Part shown: in pieces, positions 11,525 to 23,695 of the stretch
How the letters are laid out: every line of letters begins with the position of its first letter
Position numbering within the stretch: the first letter of the stretch is position 1
NCBI GenBank assembly: GCA_039621445.1
Contig: CP154956.1
Coordinates: 54,839,419 to 54,903,418 of the forward strand
Source of the DNA: Euglena gracilis
Taxonomy: Eukaryota; Euglenida; Euglenophyceae; Euglenales
Length of the DNA stretch: 64,000 nucleotides
Direction: 5' to 3'
Program-made: the position numbers and the translations under genes
Notes under the pieces: generated by a model
The model's database searches: none
What the model was told of the DNA's origin: nothing
The model's input: only the letters and a program-made list of their open reading frames with translations

Positions 11525-14500
11525 AGGTACGAAGGATGGCACAAGGGTCGTCAGTGAAGAAGAAGCCAGCAGGCGTATTTTCCCAGCCGTCGGATACGCT
11601 GCCCAGGCAGTCACCCCCGGGCTAGCGTCGAATGTGGCTATGGTATGTGTTCCTCAGGACTTGCTCTTTGGAAGGCCACCGACCGAGCCCAATGGAGATT
11701 TGATTTTCAGGGAGCTGTGAAGAATTTTGGGACCCAACCCCGACAAAACAGCTTCCTCCCAAAAAATTATTTGTTGGTGTATTCCGGGTTGTTGGAGGAC
11801 GAGACAGCTCTGGGGTTTTTTTCCTTACACATTTCTTCTTGCAAGACACCTCCTTCGTCGTTGAAAGAAGCGTTCACTGTCAAAGTTGAGTGAGCCGGAT
11901 GGGAAGAGTGCACAGACCTCGTGGGTGCCCTGGGGGGGCCAACCCCCACCCCGAAGTCATTGGATATTTCCGGTTGTTTTGTATGCGTCTTGCCTTGGTT
12001 TTTGTTTTTTTTTTCCCCCGGCCAAAAGAGTGCAGTGATTCCTGTCCCCTCGTCACTCTGCAGACCTTCGGAACGGGGTTTGCCCAGGCGTTCTCTTTGA
12101 TCTTTTTCTCCGAGATTGGGGACAAGACGTTTTTCATTGCTGGGCTGCTGGCTGTCAAGTATGGCAAAGTGGTGTCTTATTGTGGCTCTATGGCAGCCCT
12201 GGTGGCTATGTCTGTGGTGGCAGTGCTGATGGGACAGGTCCCTGCTGCAAGTGCATCCCATTCTTACCATATTGTGCCATTTGCCTTTTCATTTTCTTCT
12301 CTTGCTCTCTGTAGCTGCTTTTTTTGTCTTTTCGTTTTTGCTTTAATCCATTCTGTGGTTCAACTTTGTTGTCTGTTTCATTTGAGAACATTGGCATTGC
12401 ATTTTTTAGCGACCCCACCAAAAGTTGATGCCCGAGTTATTCCAAAGTTCCTCGTTTTTTTAGACTCGACATTCTTCAAAGATCAAAGACCAGGTACAAC
12501 AGTGACGCAGATCAAAAGAAAAATAGTGCAAAGTTCATTTGATGGATGGCAACAACAAAAGCCAGTGTCCACCCTCCTCAACTCGTTCTGGTTCCCCAAA
12601 AATTTCTTCAGGTGTTCCATGCCGTGCCTCCCTCTCTGACAAATGGGCTGCCATTGGACGACTATGCCGCCACGCTGTTGTTTGCTTATTTTGGCTTCCA
12701 AGCCATTCGGGAGCATCTCTGCCTTTGCTCCATTTGCATCTGAACACCTGAATGGTGGCCCACTGGGAATTTTCTCTTGCGTGTTCGAGAGCAGAAATAA
12801 GATTTGTTCACGATAAAACCCTGAGACGATCCCTGGATTGCCCCCCAGCTCGTCACAGGTTTTTTTGGTTTCATTTTGCAGGATTTTGTTGCCATAGTTC
12901 AGGTTGTATTTTGACGTGTTTTGAATATGACCTGGGTCCACTTCAGGCTTCTTTTTTCATAATAAAAAAAAACTCGGGAGACCTGGGGGGGTCTTTGGAT
13001 GGGATTGGGGCTGGACCTATGGGGGGGGGGGACGGTGGAACCACAAACAGGGGATTTCTCCCCTGTTTGTGGTTCTCCCCTGGGGGGGGGGGGTCCAGCC
13101 AGCCAGCACTCAAATCCAGACAGCGGCCCAAATCGGGGCTGGGAGCCCCCCCCCAGGGTCGAGTGAAATCAAGTTGGGTCCAGCCGGAGGCCGGGCCAGC
13201 TGGCCAAAGGCCGGGCCACCTGGCCGCAGGCTGGCCAGCCAACTGGGCTGCCCAGCTCACCTATCCCTGCATTTTTTTTCTCTTCACAGCTTCCTCGCCC
13301 TCAATGTCCGGCACATACATTTGCTCCATCCATCAACATGTTGAGAAGGCAAAAATGTTTTGCAAAGTTTTGTTTTTCATCGACCCAGCTCAGCATAGCC
13401 CCCTCCAGCCCCGGACCCCCCCCCCTCTCCCCCCCCCTATCCCCCTGGGGGAGGGGGTCCAGCCAGCATCTCGTTTCTAGCCAGCAGCCTTTTTTCCAGC
13501 CGGAGGCTGGACCCCCCTGGGGGGGATGTCCTTAAGAAATCCCTGACCACAAAGATCTCAGAAAGGTGGTGCCGAAACGCACATGCAGATCACAAAGACC
13601 AACTCTGAGCCGAAATACCCTACAAATTTCTTCCTAGACTCAATGGACTCTTTTGGAAAAAGAATTGTATATGCCCAAAATTTATTTGACCGAAATCAAA
13701 ATGCAGATTTTCTCCCCCAAAAAAGCCCATTTTAAAGAGGTATTCCGCAGTCGACATAAGAAACAAACCAGGATTTCCCTCCCCCGGGAGGATCCCGGGG
13801 AGGGGGTCCCCCCACCAGGGTTCGGCATAAGGAGAGTGTTCGGGGTAAAGGAGGGAAGGTGTCACCAGGGCTGGATTGGAATCCCCGCAACCCTGTGGGT
13901 GGTGAGTGAGGGGGTTGTCCCATCCTAGTGGGGTCGACCCACCCCCCCCCCCCCCCCCCCAGGCGGGGGGGCCGAACCCCCCCCCCCACCAGGCCTTCCT
14001 GGACAAGCACAGAGATGGTGGGGAGGCTGCCAGTATGCCAGCTGATGGGAAAAGTGGAAAGATGGATGAGGAGCTGGAAGAGGCAGAAGATGTCGTGAAG
14101 GTTTGCTGATTTTTTTCTGAACAAAACATCATTTAAGATTTTTGGACAAAGTGGGTTGGTCAAGCAGTGGGCTTGACTGATGTATTTGCACTGGTTTCTG
14201 GCAGAGCTTCTGGGACAGTTGGAAAGCAGCATTGCTAATTTGGGGATTCCGGGTTAAGGTTCCAAAGGTTTTCAAAAAATATTGTATGGAAGGTCCCAAA
14301 AAATCATGGATGATTATACAAATCATTTTCCCAGAAAGCTCCTGAATCATGAAATCACGAAATCACATTGCATATAAAATCACTGAAAATCATCTCTTAA
14401 CTTTCTACTAGAGGTTTTTTTTGAAAGGAATTCACCAGGTCATAATGTGGTGGAATTTTTGTCAAAAAAGCAATTTGGTATTTTCCTTTCTGTTCTCAAT

Positions 14501-17234
14501 CCAAACATGGTAGATTTCATGTAAAACTTGCACAAAAATATGGTTCCAGCTCCCAGGCAGACTCATTCTTTTCTGTACCCCCCGCCGTTGGCATGCCAAT
14601 GTTCCAGGAAATATACATGTGTGTGTATGTGTGTGTGTGTGTATATATATATAAGTGTATGTATATATATATATATATGTATGTATGTATATGTGTGCGT
14701 GTGTGTGTATATACAGTACACACACATACAGTATTCAAAATAGATACAATGCACTGCGCGGTCAGAATTTGACCACAAAAAAAATTCCAAATAATCACGC
14801 CGAATAATACCCCCGCCCCTAAACGTGAATTTCAGCTGACCAATAATATTCCTGGGGGAAATTTGGGGAGGGTTATAAAATCATAGCAAACACATAAAAT
14901 CACATAAAATCCTTCAAACCCACAAATTTTCTTCTTTTGCACCCACCTCTTCTTGGGGTCCACACACCATACAGTAGTTATGTGATTATTTCGCCCTTGC
15001 ACCAATGGATAGAAAGCCCCAGGGGTCCGCCGAAATAAAGTTCGGGCTGGACCGAAAAAATTTCGGAAAATTTTTTAAGAAGTGTTCAAAAAATGGCCCA
15101 ATGGCATTTTGGAGTAGATTTTGGGGTTTCACCTCCAAATTTTGTTTGAAGAATGCCAACCCAGCTGGATTTGGGCTTTATCGGGCATTTTCTGGGTACC
15201 TGCCGGGTCCAGCTCCAGCCCGACAGACCCCCCCCCCCGGACCTGCCAGCCCCCCCCCCCCCCCGGGGTCTAGCCACACCTTTTTTCCCGCCAGCCTGTA
15301 GGACCCCCACCCCAGGGAGCTTAAGGAAACCCTGATAGAGAGCATTTTCGGGGTGAGGATGAAATTTTTACAACCTTTGTCAAAGGTCCAAACTCTCACC
15401 AAAACGATCAGAACCTCTCGCATCACGAAGTGTTTCCGAAGGCTTTCCAAAAAATGTGCGGGGCACAAAAATGCAGAGCTGCGGGGTGATATCCAGCCAG
15501 CTGTTGGGCTGTCGCCCAAAACGTCACAAAAAATGTGGCCAGCAGCCTGGCTGGCTCCAGACCTCTCACAGCCACAAATTTTTTTAAAAAAATTGCGACC
15601 TTAGTTTGGGAGTGATTGGAGTAGGGCTCCAGACCATGGGCTCAGACCAGGGCTCCAGGGCTCCAGACCATGGGCTCCAGACCACAGCTTCACACAGGGT
15701 TCCCTGGGAGGAGGGGGAGGGAGGTTTTCGAGAGTGGGTAGGTGGTTGGGGCTGCTGGACTCCCCACTCCTTGGGGGGTGGGGGGTGGGGGTGCACCTTG
15801 GGTCAGTCTGGCCCGGCTGAAGCAACGGGTGGGGGAAAATTTTCCAAGGATTTTAGGCTGATTTTGGGGCCTTTGGGGCGCCCGGGGGTGGGGTGCAGTT
15901 GGGTTTTCGAACAGGTGTGTGGATGAGTTTGGGCTTGGAGCTCCCTGGGTCAGAAACCCCCCCAAATAACACCCCCCCCAGTGTGTTATTTGGGCACCCG
16001 AACTGGGGCCCAGGGGGGGGGGTGTTATTTGGGGGGTGTTATTTTTACATGGAAAGCCAAAGGAAAACAGGGCGAGGGGGGTGTGCCATTTGGGGGGGGG
16101 GTTAATCAATCTTCTGTGTTCTCTCTTCTTCTGTTCTCTGGACTCCCCCAGATCTCAAATATTGGGAAGGCATCTGACCCACTCCCGCTTAAAATGGCCT
16201 GTTGGGGCCTGAAATGCATTCTTGACCCCTGTAAATGGGGGTCAAGGCATAAATTGTGGTCCAAACAGTTCTATGCAGTCCATCAGATGACAAATTGTTA
16301 TGTGTGCAGATTTCTTTCAGAAGTCAATGGCGCAAAAAGAGCACCGATGGTTGATGAGTTCGTTATTTGAAGCTGAGCAGTCAAATATTTTTCCCCGTTT
16401 CCAGCAATTTTCACATTATTTTTCATTTCCATCGTTTTTAATTTTTTTTGCCATTTTACCATAGGTCAACAAATATGAAGGACAAGGGCAAAAACAATTC
16501 ATTTTTCAAAGGTCATTTTAATTGGTTTTTGTCAAAGTTGACGATTTTTGAGTGAAGAAATGTGGGTTCTGGGCTGATTGCGCAATGAGGAGGGCATTAA
16601 GATGTACGCTAGCTGTCTTTCTGTACTGATGGGCAGGGAACCAAAAATCTACGCGTCAGAAATGGTTTAAATTTTCTTTTAAATGGCGTAGTTAATTTTT
16701 TTTAGCTTGACCACAGTCGTCCAAATTGTTATCTATATGTGAGAGTTCACAGAAGGAATCTTTGTTGATTATGAGCAATTTTCATTTAATACGGGGATGC
16801 AGCAATGAATATTTGAATGCCAACCATTTCTCAGGACTTCGGCAAGACAGTGGAAGAATCAAAGTTCTGGCCATTATTCTTCTCCACCTGCTCATTGGTC
16901 TTTGCTGCGGAGTTTGGCGACAAGTCTTTCCTCGCCACCATTGGGCTCAGTGCTGCTCAGAATCCATTTTCAGTAACAGCCGGAGCAGTGGCTGGCCATG
17001 GCTTGGCCACAGCCATAGCAGTGGTGTCCGGTGTGCTCGCTTTTTCCAATTTTTTGTTTTGACGTTTTTCGATGATCAGTTCTGCCCGGTCTCCCTCTCT
17101 CTGTCACAGGATCGTTGATCTCAAGATATTTGTCCGAGCGAGCAATCTGTTTTGTCAGCGGCGGCTTTTTCTTGACATTTGCCTTCACCACCCTCATGTC
17201 CCTGCTCGGGATGCCCCTCCCTCTGCCCTTTTGA
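11525..17234 (+). CDS. GDT1/UPF0016 (TMEM165/PAM71-like) cation transporter, multi-exon
   Basis: Exons: 11525-11642, 12064-12237, 12612-about 12715, 13993-14100, 16835-17030 and 17110-17234, with stop TGA at 17232. The family moves Mn2+/Ca2+ against H+ and has two homologous three-helix halves. The first half carries [16 protein letters not shown] (exon 2) and the second [20 protein letters not shown] (exon 5). These are the two E-x-G-D-K-[TS] signatures that form the ion path. Exon 4 encodes an acidic loop ([13 protein letters not shown]) between the halves, as in plastid PAM71. The last exon gives [13 protein letters not shown] plus a final hydrophobic helix. Phases join at 0,0,0 and 1, and the split Gly codon at 17030/17110 fits. 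Exon 1 encodes a Ser/Ala-rich linker. The true N-terminus is upstream and unresolved. The 3' border of the third exon lacks a GT donor. The loop suggests a plastid form; location is inferred. Confidence 0.9.
13039..13074. repeat. Perfect hairpin in an intron of the GDT1-like gene
   Basis: A 16-bp stem, AACCACAAACAGGGGA and its exact complement TCCCCTGTTTGTGGTT, is separated by only TTTC. It sits between G-runs at 13021 and 13082, inside a repeat whose outer parts carry CCAGCCAGC words. Confidence 0.85.
13080..13540. repeat. CCAGCCAGC-type dispersed repeats, two copies
   Basis: Two related blocks (about 13080-13260 and 13380-13540) contain GTCCAGCCAGCA, long C- or G-runs and CCAGCCGGAGGC-type palindromes. 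The second ends CTTAAGAAATCCCTGA. Similar blocks occur at 8510-8580 and 15190-15340, so this is a dispersed family lying in the intron. Confidence 0.5.
14612..14728. repeat. TG/TA microsatellite
   Basis: A run of (TG)n, (TA)n and TATG/GTAT words of about 115 bp lies in the long intron of the GDT1-like gene. Open frames across it are repeat artefacts. Confidence 0.9.
15957..16108. mobile_element. Miniature foldback element with C/G-run ends
   Basis: The left side reads AACCCCCCCAAATAACACCC. The right side is the inverted relative, GGGTGTGCCATTTGGG followed by a G-run and TT. Internal copies of TGTTATTTGGG lie in both orientations. The end structure resembles the element at 50908-51346. It lies in the intron before the fifth GDT1 exon. 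Confidence 0.55.
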
Positions 17235-18026
17235 CATTTTGTATAACAAGGTTTTCAGTGTTGGTTTGTGGTTGAACAAATTATCGGCCAAATGCAGGTT
17301 GGGGGCGCCAACCTGTGTTGAGTTTTTTTTTTCTGAAAACCCAAAAGGGATGTGCCCCAGCTTTTGAGGTGGCAAATTATGAGTTTTCCAAGTCCGACCT
17401 ATTTGCCAGTTTATCCGCACCGGAAACCGACCAGGGAGGGGACACGAGGGCAAAGCACAAAGGCCTTGTGAAGGCCATGCCTTCTTTGACAGTGGTTTGC
17501 TTTGAGGAACGTGAGGGGATCCTGGGTTGGGAACAAGCACCTCTGATGATGCTCGATGCTGGATTTTTGGAGACCAGAGGTGGGGTTCCGATGCTGGGCG
17601 ATGCTGGCATTTTTTTTGTATATTTTGAATTAAACCCATTTTTTTGGATAATTTCCCCACAAATCTCCAGTTTTACACCCATCTTGGCCATTTTGGATGA
17701 AGTTTTGCTAATTTTGGGCAGTTTTGCACTGATTTGGCAAATATTGAGCTAATTTGGGTCAAAATGAGCATATTTTTTGGCATTTTTTTGGCCATTTTGC
17801 GCCATTTTGGTGATTTTGGGTTATTTTTCACAATCTTTTGTAAACATTGGGCATTTTGGGCCAAGCGTTTTTGGGCATAGACAAGTCATTTTGGTTGCTT
17901 TTTTGGGGCTTTTTGTGTCATTCTTGGGGGTCGGGAGCCACTGGATGAAGGCATTAGGAAAGGTGCAAATATTGGACAAACGCATTACAGATACGAGCAT
18001 TTGACACCGGCCAAAATGTAATGGGT
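17235..18026. other. Region after the GDT1-like gene; no further gene
   Basis: This stretch should hold the 3' untranslated region, but I see no clear polyadenylation signal to set its end. From about 17680 to 17890 it turns into low-complexity GGCATTTTGG/GATTTTGG words. Confidence 0.45.
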
Positions 18027-18190
18027 CACCTCGGGCTCCGCTCTGTTCCATTTTGAGGCCATGCCTTGCTCGCCAGCGGTCTGTTGCGATTGTTTTGGAA
18101 CGCTTGGGCAGGAGTCTGCACTTAGTGCCTTTTGTCGCCGGAACTGGCCGACTCCTAAATTGCCATGCCTTGCTCGCCGGCGGTTTGCCT
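18027..18190 (+). repeat. Left terminal repeat of DIRS element A1, with a second partial copy
   Basis: The repeat runs from CACCTCGGGCTCCG through CCATGCCTTGCTCGCC to TTTTGTCGCCGGAACTGGCC. A second copy of GCCATGCCTTGCTCGCCGGC begins at about 18163, directly after it. In element B two such copies flank the first frame, so A1 may have lost that frame by recombination between them. Confidence 0.75.
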
Positions 18191-19299
18191 TCGATACCCG
18201 GAAGACAAGAATAAAACCTACGAAATAAGTCGAACCAAGAGAAGAAATCCAGGCAACAGAATATCCAGAGGAGAGGAACTATTTAACGTTTGGTCAAGTT
18301 TGGGGAGAATGCCTGCTGGAGAAGGTGTTCCTCCTGACGGAAAGGTTAACCGACTCCCTCGTTGAGAACAGCATCAACACCAGGAATTTAGCATTGAAGC
18401 GGTGGTCAATACGGAAACATCAAGTTGAATTGGAATTTGAAAAGGTTGAGTTAAATGAGAGATGAAAGTCTCAGGAGCAACAGCTGGCCAGCACCGCGCC
18501 CGAGAAGATACCGCTGAAGAACCTTCCGGTGCGGCCTCCATCTGGCAATCCGTGGCTTTCCCCGAAAAGAAAACTTCCTTTTCAGAAAATTCCTCAACCC
18601 CAAAAAGGGACAGCCACAGCCCTTGGCAATTGGTGGCCGAGAAACCAAATAGAAAACCAATATCAAACCCGTTCTACCAGAAGTTTGGCCCAGTCCCCAA
18701 AAGGGGCAGCAATGAAGACCCCAAGGGGGTCATCCACCAAAGTCCCCAGCAATTCAAAACCCAAGTACGGGGAGATGGAATCCGGGCCAAGGGGGAAAAC
18801 ATCTACCAGGCCTTGGAGGCCGTTTGTGCAAGCACATGCCCACTGAACAAGGGGGACAAGGTACCCACTTGTGGAGGAGGACAGGGGACCCACAGTGGCC
18901 CCCTGTCAAATCTTTTTGTTTTGCCCATGGCAGGGGAAGGTTAACCCAAGGGGGGGGACCCACAGAGGCCCCCTTATGGTATGTCTACCAACAACAAGAT
19001 CAGAGTGGAGGACAAGAGAGAGTGTGAGAGATGCATGCAGACCCCCTCTACAGTTTTTCGACAACCCCCTGTAAACCCAGGGGTTGCCATATTCCCAACC
19101 ACCCATCAGCAGGTCACAGCATGCGTCCCAAACTGTCCATGGGATGGAAAATGGTCATCAACCGAGCCCACAACCCAACAAAAACACCTGCTTGGAGAAA
19201 TAACGTCCATGGAGGAAAAGTGGGTAAACACTCCTCTGCACCAGAGACTTCAAAAAGCCTAAAATGGTGGAACAAAAATGCCCCCCCCCCAGCAACCTT

Positions 19300-20536
19300 T
19301 CAACTAATCAAAGAAGACATCCAACCCCCCTGGGACAGAAACCCAAAGTTGTCCATCCATCCAAAATTCAGGACAAATCTAAACCTGACCCAAGCAAAAA
19401 AAAGTCCTGTTGGATTACGAACAATCTGGGTCCATAAAGAGGGTTCGGGATACAGGAACCCAGCATATGATTCGCTGGTTGCTAATTTCAAAACAAGAGG
19501 GGGGAGACAAGGTGGAGGTTCATAAGCGAACTAAACCAGCAGTTCTAGGTAAAACCTTTCAAGCTGGATCACATCCAGCAAATCTTTCCAATTCTGGAAA
19601 AAGGCCAGTGGGCATCCAAAATAGACCTAAAGGATGCCTATTTCCACATACCAGTGATCCAGGCCCTAAGGCCATTTTCTAAGGCATTAGGTAGGGGGGC
19701 AAACTCGGGCGTTCCAAGCAGGCTGCTTTAGCCTGACCATAATGCCTCAAATGTTCATGGAGGTCGTAAAAACTTTCGAAAAGTTGTGGAGAAAGGGGGC
19801 GTCCAGGTATTCCTTTACCTGGACGACATTTTAGTGGTGGCCCCCACCAGAAACACCCTACAAAGTCACCTGACCACAGTCGTCAGGGATTTAATCAAAT
19901 CGGGGTTCAAAATCAGTGTAAAAAGGTCAGCCATGGAACCCACCCAAATTGTAAAAACACCTGAGGTTTCAACTAAACTTCCAAGAAGGAAATTTATAAG
20001 TACCCCCACCCCAAAGTCAAGGCCACCAAAAAGCAGATGGTAAAAATTTTAATTAAGGACTTCATGTCAAAAAGGCAGCTGGCTGCCATTTTGGGACAAA
20101 TCAGGTCCACCCTGATGGCCCTGCCCTTTCTCAGGGCTTTTACGGATGCCCTGGCCAATTTTCTGGCAAAACACTCCCAGACCCCTGGGACTCAAAACAT
20201 CACATTTCACCAGAAATAAAAACCTAGCTAAAGGAAATCAAAATTCTGCTGGACACATGGGACGGAAGACCCTTCCCCCAAAATGCCACCTCGGAGTTAC
20301 ACTCAGACAGCAGCACCCACGTCCGGGGTGGTTAGACATCCATACAAGAAACATTGTGCAGGAATTTTAGTGGGAAAAGTCCATACTGCACATAAGTGTC
20401 AAAGAACTAAGTGCAGCCATAAGCACAGTAAAAATCCTAAGCAAACCTGGAGAAACATTTCTACTTTCAGTGGACAATCAGGTACTTAATTCTTACCTAA
20501 CAAAGGGGGGAGGCAAAAAAGACCCCTTCAACACAA
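19300..20536 (+). pseudogene. Reverse transcriptase/RNase H remnant of DIRS A1
   Basis: The palm motif is intact: VQVFLYLDDILVVAP, with Y-L-D-D at 19816-19827, inside a short open frame (19786-20043). The matching upstream fingers and D-containing motif are spread over other frames. RNase H text (LSVDNQVL, then SYLTKGGG) is reached at about 20460-20510 before the large insertion. Several frameshifts and stops make this a pseudogene. The homologous region of element B gives the alignment. Confidence 0.8.
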
Positions 20537-20560
20537 CACATATGGCACGAAGTGGGGAAT

Positions 20561-20838
20561 GGCTAGGGGGGGGTAGGGGGGGTTAGGGGGGGGTAGGGGG
20601 GGAGGGGGGGTTAGGGGGGTTAGGGGGGGATGGTAAGGGGGCAGGGAGGCTTAGGGGGGGTTAGGGGGGGGCTAGGGGGGGTTAGGGGTGGTTAGGGGGG
20701 GTTAAGGGGGGTGGTTAGGGGGTAGGGGGTAGGGGGGTTGGGGGGGGGTGGCTAGGGGGGGTTATGGGGGGTTAGGGGGGGTTAGGGGGGGTGGTTAGGG
20801 GGTAGAGGGGGTTGGGGAGGTTAGGGGGGGGGGGCGCT
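20561..20838. repeat. TTAGGGGGG-type array 1
   Basis: Degenerate tandem GGTTAGGGGGG and GGTAGGGGGG words follow the left end of the 7-kb insertion. They resemble a telomere-type repeat with extra G but vary in G number, so they are better read as an internal satellite. Confidence 0.85.
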
Positions 20839-21699
20839 GAGCTCTTATCCCTTTATGGGTAAGAGCGAAGCTTACCACCGGCGAACCCCCCCCCCCCCCC
20901 CACCCCCCCCTCCCCCCCCCCCCCCCCGGGTCGGGGCCACCTCGGGAATCGACGGATTATCACCATGATCCCGGCCCGGTTCCCGGATTTTTTTTTCTTC
21001 AGTCGCGAGCGACTGGATTCCTAGTTTCCGAATCACCCGGAGTTGACCCCCAACTCCCCGCCAGGCCCGAGTTATTCACGCGCGAAGGGGTCCAAACTCG
21101 GTAGGATTTACCCGCCCCCCCCCCCCCCTGGATAAGCCCCCCCCCCCTTTGGACTCTGCCATTTCGGCCAAAAAATGTCAATTTTCAAAATATATCCAAA
21201 ATGAAGCAAAATCAACGGAAATGTCCGGAGACCTAATTTGAAGCCCTTGGAACGCCCCATCTACTGGTATTTTGATTTCCCCGCAACTCCCCGCCCAGCC
21301 CGAGATACGGCCGTTTTTGGCCCAGATGGCCGTTTTGTACACTTTTCCCACTGTTCGACTTAGCCGTTTTCAGCCAAAATTCGGCCAAAAATAAATAGTT
21401 TCAAAATTTCTCCAATATGAAGCAAAGTCAAAGGAAATGTCCGGAGACCTAATTTCAAGCCCTTGGAACACTCCATCTGCCGGTATTTTGATTTCCCCAC
21501 GACTGTTCGTGTAGCCCGAGATACAGCTTTTTTTCAGCCGATTCTGCCCATTTTGTACTTTTTTTCCACTGGTGGACTTAGCCGTTTTCGGCCAAAAAAG
21601 GCGAAAAATATCGGAAAATTTTTTTTTACCCAAAACCATGCTTCTTGGCCTCCCGGACCCGGAAAAAAGGGTTTTCGAGCCGAAAAAGGGCGTTTTTCG

Positions 21700-22012
21700 A
21701 CCATCATGGCCATCATGGCCATCATGACCCGTGATGGCCATGATGCGCATCATGACCCATGATGGCCATCATGACCCATGATGGCCATCATGACGCATGA
21801 TGGCCATCATGACCCATGATGGCCATCATGAGCCAGGATGGCCATCATGACCCATGATGGCCATCATGACCCATGATGGCCATCATGACGCATGATGGCC
21901 ATCATGACCCATGATGGCCATCATGACCCATGATGCCCATCATGACCAATGATGCCCATCATCACCCATGATGCCCATCATGACCGAGGATGGCATGACC
22001 AATGATGGGCAT
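21700..22012. repeat. 19-20-bp minisatellite, second array
   Basis: Tandem ATGGCCATCATGACCCATG units run for about 310 bp, then grade into CATGATGCCCATCATGACC variants. Confidence 0.9.
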
Positions 22013-22019
22013 CATGGGT

Positions 22020-22890
22020 CAAAAAAGTCGAAAAAAATCGAAAAAAAATTTTTCCCCAAAACGATGTTTTTTGGCCTCCCGGACCCAGAAAAACCGTTTT
22101 TGAGCCGAAAATGAGCGTTTTTCGACCCGTCAACCCATTGATTTTGGGTCAAAACAAGGTCAAAAAAGTCGAAAAAAATCGAAAATTTTTTTTTGCCCAA
22201 AACGATGTTTTTTAACCTCCCGGACCCAGAAAAACTGTTTTTGAGCCGAAAACGAGCGTTTTTCGACCCACCAGTCCCGTTTTGCCCATTGATTTTGGGT
22301 CAAAACAAGGTCAAAAAAGTCGAAAAAAGTCGAAAAAATTTTTTTGCCCAAAACGATGTTTTTTGGCCTCCCGGACCCGGAAAAAACTGTTTTTGAGCCG
22401 AAAACGAGCGTTTTTCGACCCACCAGCGCCCCGTTTTGGGCCGCCAACCCATTGACTTCGGGCCAAACCCAGGTCAAAAAAGTCGAAAAAAATCGAAAAA
22501 TTTTTTTTTGCCCAAAACGATGTTTTTTGGCCTCCCGGACTCAGAAAAACCGTTTTTGAGCCGAAAATGAGCGTTTTTCGACCCGCCAGCGCCCCATTTT
22601 GGGCCGCTGACCCAGTGACTTTGGGTCAAACCCGGGTCAAAACAGTCGAAAAAAATCGAAAAAATTTTTTTTGCCCGAAACGATGTTTTTGGGCCTCCCG
22701 GACCCAGAAAAACTGTTTTGGGCCGAGAACGGGCGTTTTTCGACCCGACAGCGCCCCGTTTTGGCCCGACGACCCCGTTGACTTTGGGTCAAAACCGGGT
22801 CAAAAAAGTCGGAAAAATAAAAAAAAAGATTGCCTGAAACGATGTTTTTGGGCCTCCCGGACCCAGAAAAACTGCTTTGATCCGAAAACG
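22020..22890. repeat. Tandem array of about six 140-160-bp units
   Basis: Each unit reads GTCAAAAAAGTCGAAAAAA, then CGATGTTTTTTGGCCTCCCG, then AAAAACTGTTTTTGAGCCG, GCGTTTTTCGACCC and CCATTGATTTTGGGTC. Further copies lie at 24715-25030, and single or partial ones at 9215-9320, 21590-21700 and 27205-27310. Open frames rich in FRPASAPF-type text come from the unit itself. Confidence 0.9.
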
Positions 22891-22894
22891 AGCG

Positions 22895-23168
22895 TTTTTC
22901 GGGCCGCTGGGCGCCGGGCCGCCGGCCGGGCCACCGGGCCTCCGCCCGGACCACCGGGCCGCCGGCCGGACCGCCGGGCCGCCTGGCCGCCGGCCGGGCC
23001 GCCAGGCCGCCGGGCCGCCAGCCGGGACGCCGGCCGGACCGCCGGGCCGCTGGGCCACCGGGCCGTCGGCCGGACCGCCGGGCTGCCGGGCCGCCGGGCC
23101 GCCCACCGGACCGCCGGGCCGCCGGGCCGCCGGGCTGCCGGGCCGTCGGGCCGCCGCGCCGGGGGTCA
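22895..23168. repeat. GGGCCGCC GC-rich array
   Basis: About 270 bp of GGGCCGCCGGCCGGACCGCC-type short repeats, almost pure G+C. A shorter array lies at 27310-27445 in the same relative position of unit 2. Its Ala/Gly/Pro/Arg-rich open frames are not genes. Confidence 0.9.
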
Positions 23169-23269
23169 ATGGGGGGGGGGGGGCGCGCTTATGAAGAGGT
23201 CAGCACTATTCAAAACCTGGTTAGGGGGGGTGGGGGTTAGGAGCTGTTTTGATTCTGGTGGGGTTGTGG

Positions 23270-23695
23270 GGGGCGGAGAATGTCAAACCGACCCCCGGAC
23301 AGTTGCATACGACCCGCACGTGTCCTCAAAAAAATTTTTCAAACTTTGGGACTGTGTTATTTTGGTTCTGGGGGGGGGTTCGGGGGAGGGCGGAGCCCCT
23401 CCCCCGCCGTGCCGGACAGTTGCATACGACCCGCTCTTTCCCTCAAAAAAAATTTCAAACTTTGGGATTGTGTTACTTTGGTTCGGGGGGGGGGGGTCCG
23501 GGCGGAGCCCCCCCCCCCCCGCCGTTCCGGACAGTTTCCTACCATCCGCTCTTTCCTGACAGAAAAAATCAAACTTTGGATTATGTTATTTGCTTCTGGG
23601 GGGGGGTTCGGGGGGGCGGAGCCCCCCCCCCCCCCCGCCGTGCCGGACAGTTTCCTACCATCCGCTCTTCCTCAAAAAAAACTCGTGCGGTGGGG
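23270..23695. repeat. Four tandem units of about 110-120 bp
   Basis: Each unit has CCGGACAGTTGCATACGACC or CCGGACAGTTTCCTACCATC, then TCAAACTTTGGGATTGTGTT, then a G-run, GGCGGAGCCCC and a C-run. The block separates the two composite units. Confidence 0.85.

Larger units (their letters stand above)
20831..23225. repeat. Composite unit 1 of the 7-kb insertion
   Basis: The left end is GCTGAGCTCTTATCCC and the right end TCAGCACTATTCAAAACCTG. Inside, in order: CAGTCGC-GA-GCGACTG and GAGTTATTCACGCGCGAAG; two AAAATGAAGC-type blocks; a 19-bp minisatellite (about 21700-22010); six copies of a roughly 155-bp unit (22020-22890); and a GGGCCGCC array (22900-23165). Open frames here are repeat artefacts. 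Confidence 0.8.

Noticed and set aside
11890-12639. Single 249-codon frame over the first GDT1 signature
   Set aside because: The coding part is only the exon 12064-12237; the flanks are intron, shown by the CTGCAG acceptor and the CAG|GTCCCT donor.
14462-14798. Frames rich in YIHTHTH/IYIYI over the microsatellite
   Set aside because: Simple-sequence artefact.
20561-20838. True telomere or chromosome end
   Set aside because: The array is internal, its G number varies, and it lies within a transposon flanked by a target duplication.
22567-23559. Longest open frame in the window (330 codons, plus strand) with FRPASAPF and Gly/Arg/Pro-rich text
   Set aside because: It runs through the 150-bp unit array and the GGGCCGCC array; repetition and base composition explain its openness. 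No domain.
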